A stretch of DNA of 64,000 bases from Histoplasma ohiense. Lineage: Eukaryota > Ascomycota > Eurotiomycetes > Onygenales > Ajellomycetaceae. This document shows, piece after piece, positions 36,156-48,344 of the stretch. The position numbers and the translations under genes were made by a program. Below the pieces are notes generated by a model. The model saw only the letters and a program-made list of their open reading frames with translations, was not told the DNA's origin and did not search any database. The first letter of the stretch is position 1, and the number at the start of each line of letters is the position of its first letter. The stretch covers positions 2,857,001 through 2,921,000 of the forward strand of contig JAEVHH010000005.1 in the NCBI GenBank assembly GCA_017607445.1, in the 5' to 3' direction.

Positions 36156-36971
36156 TCAATACCTCCTCCGAGTTGGCTCTGGGCTTGGACTGCGGGTCAC
36201 ACTCCGTTCATCACGACCTCTCATCTTCAGCCATTTCTTCGTCGAGAGCTCGAGCTCCCTCTCTAGCTCAGGACTTGGTTCCTTCCGATGTATGAAATTG
36301 CAGAACCCTCCGCGAACACAACCTTCTCCACTATTCAGCCGACAACATGCTTCTCGGAAATCGGTGACGGGGGATAGCTCGCAGTATATGGGTCGCGCCG
36401 CATACCATCGAGAATTCAGCGCATCGCAGGCCTTCTGCGCTGAGTCTTCGTATTTAAATCGAGCATACACGTTTCCGATTAGGTCTGATATTTTGCGGTG
36501 AAAAAAAAAAAAAAATTGCAGGTATTAGCGCAATCCATGGAAAATTCAGTGGGGGGGCAAAAAAGCTTACGGTCATTGTTATTATCGCACACTACGACCT
36601 CTTCAAGTTCGCCATATTTGCACATTTCACACCAAAAATCTTCATAGAAGGCATCGAAGTGGTTTTGCAGCTGGCTCGGGTTCATTTTATTCTTGGTGTC
36701 ATATGCCGGGTTTTGGTACAGATTTGGCAGGAGGATCGTCTGCGAGTATGAAGGCTTTACGTGCTTTCGCGAACACCGATCACCATGGCGGCAGGCACCG
36801 ATTTTGTAGTAGAAAGAGCAGTTAACCTGTATTTTTGGTTTTTTTGGGATGTCAGAACTGTTTGCTCAGGGTTCTACTACTGGTTGCGGAAGTAGACTGA
36901 ATAATTTTGTAAAGGAGGTCACTCACCTTGTCCTGCTCAGTTCCAAAGATTGAAGCGAGATAGTTCGCCAT
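36156..36971 (-). CDS. U2 snRNP auxiliary factor small subunit (U2AF35/U2AF23)
   Basis: Three exons (36927-36971, 36571-36826, 36156-36484) in phase give 209 residues, like S. pombe U2AF23. Seen: the first CCCH zinc finger CSFYYKIGACRHGDRCSRKH (about 18-37); a U2AF-homology motif domain (about 45-145) with FDAFYEDFWCEMCKYGE and NVYARFKYEDSAQKACDAL; the second CCCH finger CCRLNSGEGCVRGGFCNFIH (about 150-170); then a short basic tail with SVTRSPSPEPTRRRY in place of a long RS domain. It recognises the 3' splice-site AG together with the large subunit in the nucleus. Intron 2 of this gene has a long T-rich tract before its own AG. Confidence 0.96.
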
Positions 36972-37615
36972 AGTTGCTGATTTTATAAGAAGGATGTATG
37001 GACTGAATGTAGCAGCAACGAGCAAATGGTGCGCGATTGCGAGTTTGTTGAGGGTCTGAAGCTGTTGTGATGGTCAAATTCGGAGACCTTTTTGCCATCG
37101 TGATTATTAATATGAAGCTAGCCACAAGCTAGTTAGCACAGTTTCTCCATCCGAGCTAAATTTTATATCTTTGCACCATCACCCCTCTCGCTGGAAACCA
37201 CCAATTCATAAGATTATGCTATCTTTTTTTGGTATTTTATGACCCTATTGGCTTTTTGTTAATAAGATATGTTGGTACTCCGTACAGACTAGGTGCATTA
37301 GCAAAAAAGAGAGGTTTCGTTCAACACGCGAAGCAAACCATCAACCGTTCCATGCAACCCATTCATTGATAATTACCATCCAGCCCATTGCAAAGACAAA
37401 AAAGAAAAGGAAAAAGAAAAGAAAAAAGAAACAGATAAAAGAAAAGAAGAAAGAGAAAGAGAAAAAGCGAAAAAAAAGAAAAAGAAAAACGAAGGAAAAG
37501 ACAGAAGCAAGAAAAAAAATAGAAAAAAAAAATCGTAACAATTTCGTAGAGTCCTCCCGCGAAAGCCTCAGTCAGATCCTTGAACGATGGGGCAAGTTCG
37601 GAATACCTCAGTCCT
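36972..37615. other. Intergenic with purine-only tract
   Basis: Promoter of the U2AF35 gene (37000-37330, with a TACTCCGTAC motif at 37277-37286) followed by a plus-strand A/G-rich stretch at about 37397-37530. The Lys-rich and Phe-rich open frames in the stretch are products of that composition and are not genes. Confidence 0.6.
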
Positions 37616-39281
37616 TTACTTATTCTCCTTGTTCTTGCGCTTCCCAATGAGGCCAAACGCATTTTTAAAAGTCTTCTTGCTTTCCCGCCCCTCGATTCCC
37701 AATGCCTGACGGGCCCAGTTTTCGACCTGTTTGCAAATTGCGAGCGCAGCGTCGTTGACGGCTTTGGCGGATCCGCCCAACAGCCTGATATTGACTTTGC
37801 CGTATCCCCTAGTATCTAGCTCGTCTAGAAACGAGTTTGTTTTTGTTAGAATTTCTGAGCACTTTGGTTTGAATTAGCGGGGGTTTTTCTCTTTTGAAAT
37901 ATCCTTACAAAACACGCCATGCGCACTGGCAATATCCACAAGCTCATTGCGGGTCTTCGCGAGAGTCGAGATGCAAGCTAGAAGGTGAATTGGCCTAGTT
38001 AATGATCTCGCTATTTCAAGGGTGGAAAAATGAGGCCGGCTGATGACTTACTCTGGAGGCTGTCGAGGGAGATGTCCTTCCAGAAGGCTCCCTGATGGAC
38101 TTTGAAAACAAAGTTAGTATTTCTCTGGTAATTTATATACTAATACCAGTTAAATCGCGTTTATCTATCTACTCACGCATTTGCAATTGGACTTTTGCCC
38201 CAACGATCCCACCAGGCCATTGCTCACGCCAGCTCACAAAAATCTCGCCAAGGGACTCGTCGTAAGCCCATGGATGAGCGTAAACGCAACCAGCAAATGT
38301 TCCAGTCTCTCGCAGCTTTTCTCCACTGGCGACTTGGGTGATTTCAAAGGGCCCCTGTGGATCGTTGGCAGCGCCCATCATCACAGCGGAATCCTCCCAG
38401 TCAGTGCTGCCGATGAATGCCCACTTATAGGTGTGGCCAAAGAGCTTGGTCTTATAGATTGTCCCGTGGGAATATCCCGTCAGCACTGGGGCTATCATCT
38501 TGATATTTCCAGTGAATGAATACCCGTTCCAGAACTGGTAGTAATCCCTTTCGAAAGGGTGGAGAAGCGAAACTCTAGCGAGATAGATGTCCTCGCAGTA
38601 CCTGCCCCATAGGTAGTACCACTGGTTATCAACGGCGGAACAGAAAGTACCAAATGCGGGTTCATGTTTTTCGAAAAGGACATCCTCGCCAAAGACGCGT
38701 TTGTTGAGCAGCTCGCCGGTCACGCCATCGACCTTCACAGGCGCCACGCCGGTTCCCTGGTAATAGTTACGAATGGTAACCCCGTCCTTCTTCTCGCGGA
38801 TCAACTTCTGAAACCAGACGCATCCCTTTCCACTCCCCAGCTCTCCCTCACAGATACCGCCTTGGATCGAAATGATAATGTGCATGCCAGTATCATGCTG
38901 ATATTTCACCTCGTTTTCAGTCAGCCCGAGAAACGGGTGAATGAAGCCGTTCCGCTCGACGGAAACGTACGTGGTGGGGAGAGGGTCGGTCAGCGGCTCA
39001 AGTGCCCTGGCCACTGCATTGGAAACGGTCCCAAAGGCGTAACCATCGGTTGAAACATTGGCTACCTGACCGAAAACGTAGTAGGGGATCCCGGCGAGCA
39101 TGGAGGAGCGTCCGACATTGCGCGGGTGAGCCCCCTTGACTGGATCATGCACGTTCCCAAGAACACGAACAGCCTCTACCTTGGGAGGGAAGATTGCCTT
39201 GTGCTTCTCGTACCCAGAAGTCAAGGAGATTTTCCCGCAGACGGTATCGTAGCCGACGGGGAGGGGTATCGCGTCTTCCAT
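37616..39281 (-). CDS. Beta-propeller (DUF4185-like) protein with added C-terminal region
   Basis: Four exons (38177-39281, 38052-38099, 37909-37977, 37616-37824) in phase give 476 residues. The first 368 residues resemble five-bladed propeller proteins of the DUF4185/glycosidase-like group: repeated blade motifs such as AFGTFCSAVDNQWYYLWGR, YKWAFIGSTDWEDSAVMMG and HPWAYDESLGEIFVSWREQW. Exons 2-4 add a short helical tail containing CISTLAKTRNELVDIASAHG and the basic end KRKNKENK. No signal peptide is seen, so it may act inside the cell. Substrate and catalytic residues are not identifiable by eye. The small exons rest on splice sites and phase; the acceptor of exon 2 (AAAG) is weak. Divergent from the amidase gene. 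Confidence 0.75.
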
Positions 39282-40403
39282 CTTTGGAGGAGTGTCCTTT
39301 GATGAGGATTGGGCTTTGTCACTGTCTTGAAGGGATGAAAGACAAGCCAGTGTTGTCTCATGGCAGACTTTGTGATGATACAGGATGAGAGAACTGAAGG
39401 ACAGAACTGGGGTTTAGAAGCTCTCCTATTTTTGTGTTGATTCTTCTTTTGTGGGTTTTGACATAAGCGCTGAGTCGGGAATCACAAACAAACCGCAATT
39501 GGGATGCAGTTTGTCGGGATAACATGATGTTCTGTGATTATCCTTGCAGCCCCCTGAAAATGGTTGTTGAAATCCATCCATTCTGCTCCGTTGCAGAAAA
39601 GTAGGATCTCCCATCTTCTAGAAATGTGGAGATTGAGCCTAGTATATTGGTAGTCTTTGGCTGTTTATTTGTGACTCGATATTTGATCACCTCTTTGCGC
39701 AAGGATAGAGCATGTCGCATAAGTCCCAAGCGAGATAGATGCATGGCTAAAGTCCGAGGCGTAGCGATCATTCCAGTAAAAAGTAAAAGTATCAGGCGGA
39801 TGGGGGCCTATGGTTAATATGGCTGGCGAACCTGGCTGGACATGACAGGTAGCATTTGTGCCCTTATACAGAAGACCTCCCTCAATCTGTGTAGCAAAAG
39901 GGTCAATTACGGTGTTAACCCGTGTTGAACCCAGCTCTGTTCTCAGCGAGCTAGGGGAAAGTTTTAGAACAAAGTTCAGGAACAACAAGCGACGTGTAGT
40001 CTCAGGAACAAGGAACTGTCCCAGATTATCAATATCACCCTGTACTTGTATTGCACATGTATAGTGTACATCCTACCTAGGTACATGTACCTGTTTCGAA
40101 CTTCCTGCAGATGTCAATATATTTGATAATACTCCGGAGTAGTACATCTCCAAATGCGGGGACGGCCCATTCTCGGCAAAGCCAGCCAACCAGCGGCGAA
40201 GTTGGCGCTTCCTAGCGCCCCAATTAGCCGCGCCCTACAAATAGCTCTGTCTCCCCGCATCGCAATCATCCCGGGCTTCCTTCATCCCACAACGTTCACT
40301 TGTGCTCGCAGCTCTGTATTATAATCCTCCCCTCGTCCTCGTCCCCCTTACTTGCACACTTTGTTTTATATAAGTGTATATAACCTCACTGTGGACAGCA
40401 GCC
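39282..40403. promoter_or_regulatory. Shared divergent promoter (propeller protein / amidase)
   Basis: About 1.1 kb between two divergent starts. It contains perfect palindromes AGGTACATGTACCT (about 40079-40092) and TACTCCGGAGTA (about 40130-40141) within 65 bp of each other, and a CT-rich leader at 40260-40400 before the amidase ATG. The palindromes are candidate binding sites for dimeric regulators; that is inference. Confidence 0.45.
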
Positions 40404-42401
40404 ATGTTGGCCCCCTTTGAGTACTTCCATCAGCGTCGAATAAGGTAGCGTCCTACCCCGCATCCCGAGAACTTCCCTGCTTGGAACTGACTTGATCAAC
40501 TCCACCAGAAACCTTAAAAGAGAGCAACGCGCACAGCGCATAGCCAGTCTTCCAGCTGCCTACCATTCTGCATTCACTGCCTTCGACAGATCCGTAATCG
40601 ATAAGCCCATTGAGGAGCTGGTCCAAGATGTGCACAAGGGTATCCTCTCGCCAATCCAGATCCTACAGACTTATGGCAAGGTTGCAGTGAAAGCGCAGGA
40701 GAAGACAAACTGCATAACAGAACTGCTGCTACCAGAAGCTGAAGAGTGGGCGAAATCAGAGATAAATCCCAAGGGTCCCCTAGCGGGTATTCCTGTCTCA
40801 TTAAAGGATTCACTGCAGGTTAAAGGCTTTGATATCAGCTTGGGCTACGCTCGGCTTGCGAATAAGCCATATCAAGAGGATGGAGGGGTTGTACGGTTGT
40901 TGAAGGATGCGGGTATGTAACAACTTATGGAATTTTTATTATTATTTATTTATTTATTTATTTTTTCTTTCAGCATGGGCAAAGTTGGTTCTTCAGGCTG
41001 ACATCCATTCTAGGTGCAATTCCATATGCAAAAACTAATTTGCCAGTGACATTATTATCTTTTGAATCCGATAATCCCGTATGGGGCCCTTGTTTGAACC
41101 CTCATGTCCCTCAGTATTCCCCCGGCGGCTCTACTGGGGGTGAAGCCGCGCTACTCGCATTGGGTGGGCGGATAGGTATCGGTTCGGACGTTGCTGGATC
41201 TGTCCGTGTACCTGCAGCATGGAGTGGGATATACTCCTTGCGTTGCAGCACTGGTCGGTGGCCAAAGGCTGGCATCAACACTAGCATGGCAGGACAGGAA
41301 GGGGTTCCGAGTGTCTTTAGCCCAATGGCACGAACGCTGAATGATTTGACGTATTTCACTCGCGCAGTCATTGGCATGCAGCCATGGAAATACGATAATT
41401 CTGTCCATCCGATTTCGTGGAGAGACGAGATGGAGAAGGACGCAAGGTCAAAGAAATTGAAGATTGGAGTTATGAAGTCTGATGGTATTTTGCCCCCAGT
41501 GATGACCTTTGAAATAACTCGTATCATAATTTTAACAACAGAAATAGGAGTCGTCCCACCCACGCCTGCCATCGCACATGCCATCGACACTACCGCCTCT
41601 GCCCTCTCCGCCGCTGGCCACATCCTCATCAACATCACACCGCCAACAACCGCCAGCCCGCTCATCGGTCTTCGCCTCGCCTCCCTCCTCTTAAACTCCG
41701 ACGGCTGTGTGACCTTTAACTCCCACTTCCTTGCTGGAGAATATAGCGATCCCGGCGCTGCCCAACTAACCAAATACGCCCAACTCCCTCGGCCCCTCCG
41801 TTACATTTACTACCTCTACGTCCGCTATATCAAACGCGACAGCACCTGGGCCTACCTCCTCAAGGACTTCGGCCACAAGAGTAGCGCCGAACTATGGAAG
41901 CTCGTTGCCCAACGCGAAGCCTTCCGTACCACCTGGCACAAATGGTGGAGCTCACCAGAGCAAAGCTACGACTTCATCTTGTGTCCCGTCAATGCGACTC
42001 CCGCTTTACCACACGGCGCTATGAAAGACGCCGTTTCATCCTGCGGCTACACGTTCCTCTGGAATCTGCTCGATTACTCCTGCGGTGTGATGCCCGTCAG
42101 CCGCGTGGATAGGATCGCTGACGCGATCGAACCGTCGCCAACAAAGAGTGCCAGCCAGAAGCGGAATGCATATAAGCGTGTATTGAAGGTGGCTGGGGCG
42201 GATAACGCGGTTGCGCGGGGTGCGTGGAAGTATTACGACTCGGAGAAAATGCATGGATTGCCTACTGCGGTGCAGATTGTTGGGAGGAGGTGGGAGGAAG
42301 AGAAGGTTCTGGGGTTCATGGAGGCGGTGGAGAGGGCGTTGGAGGAATATGAAGGCCCGCGTGGGGAGGGGGGAAAGTACCAGTTGTTAGAGGTTGAATG
42401 A
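40404..42401 (+). CDS. Amidase-signature family hydrolase
   Basis: Three exons (40404-40444, 40509-40912, 41014-42401) give 610 residues. Seen: the catalytic Lys region GIPVSLKDSLQVKG (about 125); the Gly/Ser loop YSPGGSTGGEAALLALGG, which carries the cis-Ser; and the nucleophile motif GSDVAGSVRVPAAWSGIY, giving a complete Ser-cisSer-Lys triad. The second Ser of the usual GGSSGG is Thr here. These enzymes hydrolyse amide bonds of acetamide, indoleacetamide, fatty-acid amides or similar compounds; size and layout resemble fungal acetamidase/general amidases, but the substrate is open. A stretch near residue 305 (FEITRIIILTTEIGVV) is poorly conserved and may hide a very short unspliced insertion, though the frame is continuous. 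Confidence 0.93.
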
Positions 42402-42978
42402 ATGACTGATTGATTGGTGAGTCGGTTGGTAGGTGGGTTGATATTTGGGTAATTCAATTTGCTCTAGGTTATGGTTCCATTTCATTCTTTCGCGTGCATC
42501 TATCTACCTTTTGTTCCTGTTGCTTCATAAGTCAATTGTTAGCAATATCCAGAGAGACCTGAAGAAATTTCCAAAATAAAATAAAATAAATAAAATAAAA
42601 TAAAATAAAATAAAATAAAATAAATAACATTAATATAAAACTTCCGAAAGCTATGGAATTCACGGTGAGGAAATAAGCTCATTAACTCTTAACGTCATCG
42701 TTGAGTTTGATCCGTTTCACAAATCTGTAGAGCAGGGAGCGAAATCTCATTCACCCAAGCATCAAACATGCATGGACATATATTTAACGCTTTCCATCCA
42801 AGGAATATGGCAGAAATATTACACATATCTACAGCGGTATAATAGCGGAAACGATGACATATATATTAGCAAATCCAAGCAGCTCCAGAGTAAGTTGACA
42901 CCCATGTCTCAGTGGACAGAAGGCGCCATGTCACAAAACCCCTCGATAGATGCAGAATTAAATAGAATCAACCATCCC
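42402..42978. other. Intergenic, convergent 3' regions
   Basis: Between the amidase stop and the MFS stop. It holds the AAAAT array listed separately and no coding sequence. Confidence 0.6.
42573..42627 (+). repeat. (AAAAT)n microsatellite
   Basis: About eleven AAAAT units with two shortened AAAT units, in the 3' region between the amidase and MFS genes. Confidence 0.92.
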
Positions 42979-45232
42979 TTATAGCCCCATACGCACGCGT
43001 ATTGCCATTGACACCCCCCGAACGAGAGCCTGCGACCAGTCGATCTCTCTCGTCCCACTCGCCATCACGATCGTCACGAATATAAGCATGGTTCTGAGTT
43101 TCGTTCCCTGAACCACGCTTCCGAACAGTACGATTATTACCTTTATTACTATGATCACCCGGAACACCACCACGTGGCCGCTCTCCGAGCTCCCCATCTT
43201 CAACAATAACATCAACGATCCCCATCCGCTCTCTCCCCTGCCACCAGACAAACAAAACCAACAACCCCCCGCCACAAACACCACAAACGTCAGCAAAATA
43301 TTCATTGGAATCGGGTTGCGCCGAAACAGCTTCAGCGTCAAGACATCCAGGGGCACCTGCAGGAAATTCCCCAGCCCCGCAAGACATATCATGAGCCCAT
43401 ATACCTTGCCGAAGGTCTGGAAGCCGAAGACCTTGGCTGCAAAGTCGGATATGGAGGAGTAGTAGAAAGGTCTGTAGAGGGCGAAGAGGATGATATTCGC
43501 GTATGCGGCGGAGAGGCTATGGGGGATGCAGCCCAGGATGCCGATGAGGGTCGAGTAGCCGACGAGCGTGGCTAGGATTGTGGTGGTGCTTGTTCGATCG
43601 AGGATAAGGCCAACGAAAGGGATGGCGACGATGCCGGCCGCTGGCAAGGAGATGTCGAAGAGCGAGTTTACGTGTTTTGCGAGTTGGGCGGAGGAGAGCA
43701 GATACTCGTATTGTATGTCTATTGTGGCGATGAAATAGTTTACGCGAAGCATTTGGAGGGCAGTGAAGATGCTCATCAGGATGAAGTAAGGAGAGCGGGT
43801 TTGCTGGAGGGCTGAGGCCATATGGAGGGCACCCCAGATGCTGTCTGGTTTGTGGGCGTCATTGGGTGGTTTTGGTGCGCGTGGGGGCTCCAAGGGGGAG
43901 GTGGTGATGTTCGGTGGGTCGTTGGAGCCTAGCAGCTCCAGGATGCTTGATATTATATTTTTTCGTTTTGCGGTTCGGTTTTTGAGTTGTTGTTCCTGTT
44001 CTGGAGTGATAACTGCACCGTCCTCTGAAATGTCCGCGGTATGTTCAGCCATAACATCATCGATTTGCTGTATCAGTTCGCCGGCTGTTTTGTAAGAGGT
44101 TGATGGCATGAGGAGGATCTGAGAGATGAAGATAAAGGTGGGAACAATAAGGTAAAGAAGAAATAGGTTGCGCAATGTGAAAAGCCCTCCATGGATAATG
44201 CGGAAGAGTAAGAACAGGGCGCTTGATGAATCGAAAGCACCTGTAAGTATTGCTAAAATAAGGCCAGAGTGTGCTGGGAACGTGTTAGATAGTTGGAATG
44301 CGGGTATGAACACGAATGGGCCGCCAATGGCCAAAAGAAAATAGCCGGCGATATATGTATCGAATGGCAACAAAGAGGCGAGACCGAGGCAAAGAGATCC
44401 TGATGCAATGAAGATACTCCCGACACTACCGCTGAAACGTGGACCGAACGTATCGAGGATGGTGCCTGCTGGAAGAGCACATATGTTCGTTGCAACCGCC
44501 GCAAGAGTGAACATGAAGTTTAATCTTATGTCAAACGTAGTGAGTTATGTATTCTAGAAAGCGAAGAAGCTGGAAATTGACGAACCTAAGATCTTGATTG
44601 TAGCAGAGTCTTTCCCCATTTTCAAACTCTTCTTTGGTGCATCGATTTCTATACACACCTTCTTCTATAAGAATTGGCTTAAGAGCGGCATATCCAAATA
44701 TCACACCGGTTGACAGAACGCAATACAGTACAGCCACGAAAACTTGGGCTGTCGGGTTATACACTCGTTAGCTATACCTCATTGGGTAATATAGATACAC
44801 GCGCACAAGGAGCAATGAGCAGATAAAACCGCATAAGAATAACGTACCGACGCGTTTCCATTTCGGTACCTCAAAGGCAGCTAGAGTGTCTGATTCCCAG
44901 TCTCCATCAGTGAGAATCAGGGCGCTGTCTTCATCCGATACGGAGGGTTGGCTTCGCCCGCACTCTTGGTCATCCTCGCTGTCCACGCCTGCGTGTGTCC
45001 ATGCTGGCCCGGCAGCTGGGTTAAAATTCAGCTTTCGCATAACCGCATTTTGCGGCCCCCTGGAAACAACAGGAATGAGCAGGGTGCTTGGATTGGGATG
45101 TGTATCGTCACCCCCTGCATCTTCAGGGGTTGCATGGCTATCTGCATGATCTTGACAGGGCCTCTCCCGCTGGTGGAATGAAGATGGATGGAATTCCCAC
45201 GACTCAAGCGAAGTCACCCTATTCAGCGACAT
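42979..45232 (-). CDS. MFS transporter, FMP42 / SLC43-like
   Basis: Three exons (44848-45232, 44586-44748, 42979-44524) in phase give 697 residues. Seen: a 128-residue hydrophilic N-terminus; TM1 beginning AQVFVAVLYCVLSTGVIFGY with the conserved GYAALKPILIEEGVY loop and the Cys pair in YRNRCTKEEF...ERLCYNQD; TM2-6; a long cytosolic loop (about 340-430); TM7-12 including PFVGLILDRTS, a loop motif of this subfamily; then a basic C-terminus. The group includes yeast Fmp42 and the SLC43 amino-acid carriers of animals, so an amino-acid-type substrate is a guess. The last 80 residues after TM12 (from GGRGESGWGS) look unlike a normal tail and may contain an unrecognised intron. Confidence 0.88.
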
Positions 45233-46611
45233 TGTCCAGCGGGGGTGCCCCCAATCTGGTGGAACTAGCTCTATCGGTGATTATTATGGTGAGTGGAGCG
45301 CCAACAATGGCCCGCTGATGTCCAAGTTGGATACGCCAACAGTCAGGATTTCGGCTATCAAGCCTAGTAGCCCCTCCAGCAGCCTCGATTGTCCGCATTC
45401 AGCGTCCCTTCCAGCGCGTTGCCCAGTGTTGTCGTCCTATACGTTATCCCTTTGCAGAGATGTGCTCCCTAGCCGCCTTCTAGGGAAATATGTTTTCTAG
45501 CCGAAAGGAACTGGTCTGGTTTGTTCAAAGGAAACAAGGTGAACGGAATTGACATGGCATCTCTACTGCTAGATCTCTTTTCTTTTTGTCGCAGCAGTTT
45601 ACCTGGTCATTTGTTCAAATATTTCTTTCAGGACTTCCAGCAGGGAATGACGTCAAGCGCCAAGCATCATACCAGTGCTTACTCAGCCGAATCATGAAAC
45701 GTGACGGATAAATATTATTCCGTTAGACCTCCCGTGGCTCGCAGGCAGGTTTAAGCCTCCTGATATTTATATGCAACAACAATCCACAATGACATCCAGC
45801 GGATGGACGTTCTTATCTACTACTATCGCCTCCTGCTGGCCTGGGGATCAAGGTCCAATCATTCCCTCAAACTGATATATATCTGAATTACTACCCCGCA
45901 TACTATCCCACCAGGAATTGCAGCCGTCTGTTGATTTCTATTTATGGGTCTGGTTTGGCGCTGGGCGCCAAACCTGACCTAAACACACCAAGCTCCTGTT
46001 TCAACTGCTGCTGTTTCAGTGGTTTTGGCTGGCCGGAGACAGGGTGATGATTAAATTTCCCTTTCTGAAAGAGATTTATTCTTTCAGGTGTTTCCAAATG
46101 CGCGGCTATAGAGAACCGCCGCATTCAGAAAATGTTTCAACCATCACCTCTAGCAAATTCATGTATCTGGACTTTTTTTAGCTCTCATGATTCAATAGAG
46201 CTTGCATGAAATCATAAAGCTACGGTGCCGTCGGTTTCATCTACCGCTTCCATAATCATGGAATCTGTATTTGCGTCCTCCAACAACGCGATCAGGCAGT
46301 TGTATGAAACACTTTATTTTTACGTGCAGCAGCGATAGATCTCTGGCTAATTATGGCTCTATCTACATTTCGGAATCCGATTTAGACGCCGTGTCAACTT
46401 ATCATCGGGAGAATTGCAGGAGACGAGCGTTCTCCTCTTGCTCTGATAGAGATGAAAACGGGGGATAAATTGGCCTTGGATGCCTCCGATCGAGATATTG
46501 TTTTAGACTTGAATCCAAACAGTTAATTTTGATACATCCATTTCTCACAATACATTCTTGAGTTATATTTTTCTATTCCAGTTTTGTTCATCAGTTTTTG
46601 TCATCATAACC
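45233..46611. other. Divergent intergenic region
   Basis: About 1.4 kb between the FMP42-like gene (-) and the SPxY-repeat gene (+). No gene, repeat or RNA is supported. The short frames at 45318-45500, 45942-46124 and 46271-46468 have no domain or splice context. Confidence 0.5.
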
Positions 46612-47779
46612 ATGCCGTTTGCAACTACCGTGTGTAGTGAATCAGATTCAGAGTCATGCGACGACTTCCAGCCTCTATTGAAAAAGCTCTCCCAATCCCG
46701 GTCCAGGCGGCATGGCCTTAGGATATCCACAGACACTTCAAACTTACGCAAAGGAACGAAGTCATCATACGGCGACCTCTCCAAAGGATTAGTATCTCCT
46801 ATTTACAAAACCATATATCCTATCAGCACCAAGGATGTCAATACCTGCCTTTCTCCAGTCTACAAGGTTATATACCCGCGGAGCGACGACAAAAACGGCA
46901 ATCCCCAATCGCCTATGTACGAAACAATTTATCCTCGCAGTGCCCAGGGAAACAACAGTGTCCCTAAATCGCCCATTTCCCAGCCGACATATCCTCGCGA
47001 GAAGAGGGCTAGCACTCCAATCACTCCAATACCTACCACTCCCCTTTCTCCAGAATACATCACTATCAGGCCCCGTTCAAAAGAGGACGATTACAAGAAT
47101 GAAAATTTATCGGAGCATTCAGCTCCTTCATCAAACGCCATGTCCGGAGCCGGGCGGCATAAAGTAACATACACGAAAGGCCATACGACCTGGGGACCAG
47201 AATCTGATAGTTTCTCATCGCAGTATCGGAGACGGAAATACCGCATCAGCGAAATAGAGCAGCAGATCAAGGCTTCCCGGGCAAAATATCAACCAGATAT
47301 CCAACGGCAGTACTCCATAAGGAATTATAAATTCCCAGGGTAAACTATTGACAAGCTAGACCCACTCTGCTTTTGCCTTTTCACTAACTTTTCTTGTGCC
47401 ATATAGACTGAAAACGACCCGCAATGGATCCCTGGAGTTCGTGCGAATGACCAGGGATTTTGATGTCCCTCGGGTTACCAACCCTCTGAACGATTTTCAC
47501 TTTCAATCTTCCCTCTATGATAAAGCCGAGGGACGATATTCTCGTTTAGATAAACCGAAACATCGATCAAATTTGGACAGAATGTAAGTACCAATCCCCT
47601 TTGGCTTTATTCCTGATTCTCTACGCGCTTAAAAGAGTACTCTCTTACTAATACCATTTGCTGTTACACGCAGCTTTAGCTCATTCACCGTTCATCTGAA
47701 GGAAACGACTTTTCAAACACAGACTAAATCTCAGAATCCCGTACGGGTCCGTTACAGAACATACACCTTCACAACTTGA
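46612..47779 (+). CDS. Unknown protein with SPxYxxIYPRS repeats
   Basis: Three exons (46612-47339, 47407-47583, 47674-47779) in phase give 336 residues. The start is ATG 46612; the open frame runs slightly upstream without an ATG. I recognise no domain. Seen: five spaced copies of an 11-residue motif between about residues 62 and 165: SPIYKTIYPIS, SPVYKVIYPRS, SPMYETIYPRS, SPISQPTYPRE and SPEYITIRPRS, separated by 13-20 hydrophilic residues. The second half is basic, with RRRKYRISEIEQQIKASRAK and DKAEGRYSRLDKPKHRS. No signal peptide or membrane segment. Each repeat offers SP and Tyr phosphorylation-like sites. It looks like an intrinsically disordered scaffold or adaptor, which is inference. 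Confidence 0.72.
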
Positions 47780-48344
47780 ATATCCAGCATATGGCGGATT
47801 TAACTATCTGTCGCTCAGGCTTCCACAGAACCCCTGGGAATTACTTGAACCCAAGGCCAATGCAGTTCTGGGCCCATCCCCAAACACGAAGAACTCTTTG
47901 TTGGCAGTCGACACCCCACCATATCTTCCTGTCCTTTTATGCTTTCCTATTCTTTTGTTTTTTCTCACTTCCCAATTTAATATCATGAACTATCGCACCC
48001 CAAAGATACCCTTTCCCATGTTTTTTCCTACCATTACTTTCCTCACTGACTGTGGTACGTGTACTCTTGTATTTTACCATTTTTTAAATTCATTTATTCC
48101 TTTATCCATCCGTATGTTTTCTCATATTTCCATATTTCTATATTTTCCCTCTTTTCATTTTTTCTTTCATTTTATATTCTTTCCTTGCTTTCATTCCTTT
48201 TTCAATTTTCCTTTTGTTCAAAACAGACCCCAAGTTAGTCAAGCACTGCCCTTCATATTTTTTAAATTTCATTATATCTGTAAGAAACCCGCATCAAGGC
48301 AGCCAGTGCTAGGCCGGAACAGGTAATGCCCAAAGACGTGACAT
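47780..48344. other. Intergenic, pyrimidine-rich
   Basis: 3' flank of the repeat-protein gene. The plus strand from about 47925 to 48230 is strongly T/C-rich, and the hydrophobic frame at 47898-48326 is an effect of that composition. It grades into transposon-derived DNA near 48300. Confidence 0.55.

Noticed and set aside
37341..37662. Phe-rich minus-strand and Lys-rich plus-strand frames
   Set aside because: Products of a purine-only low-complexity tract.
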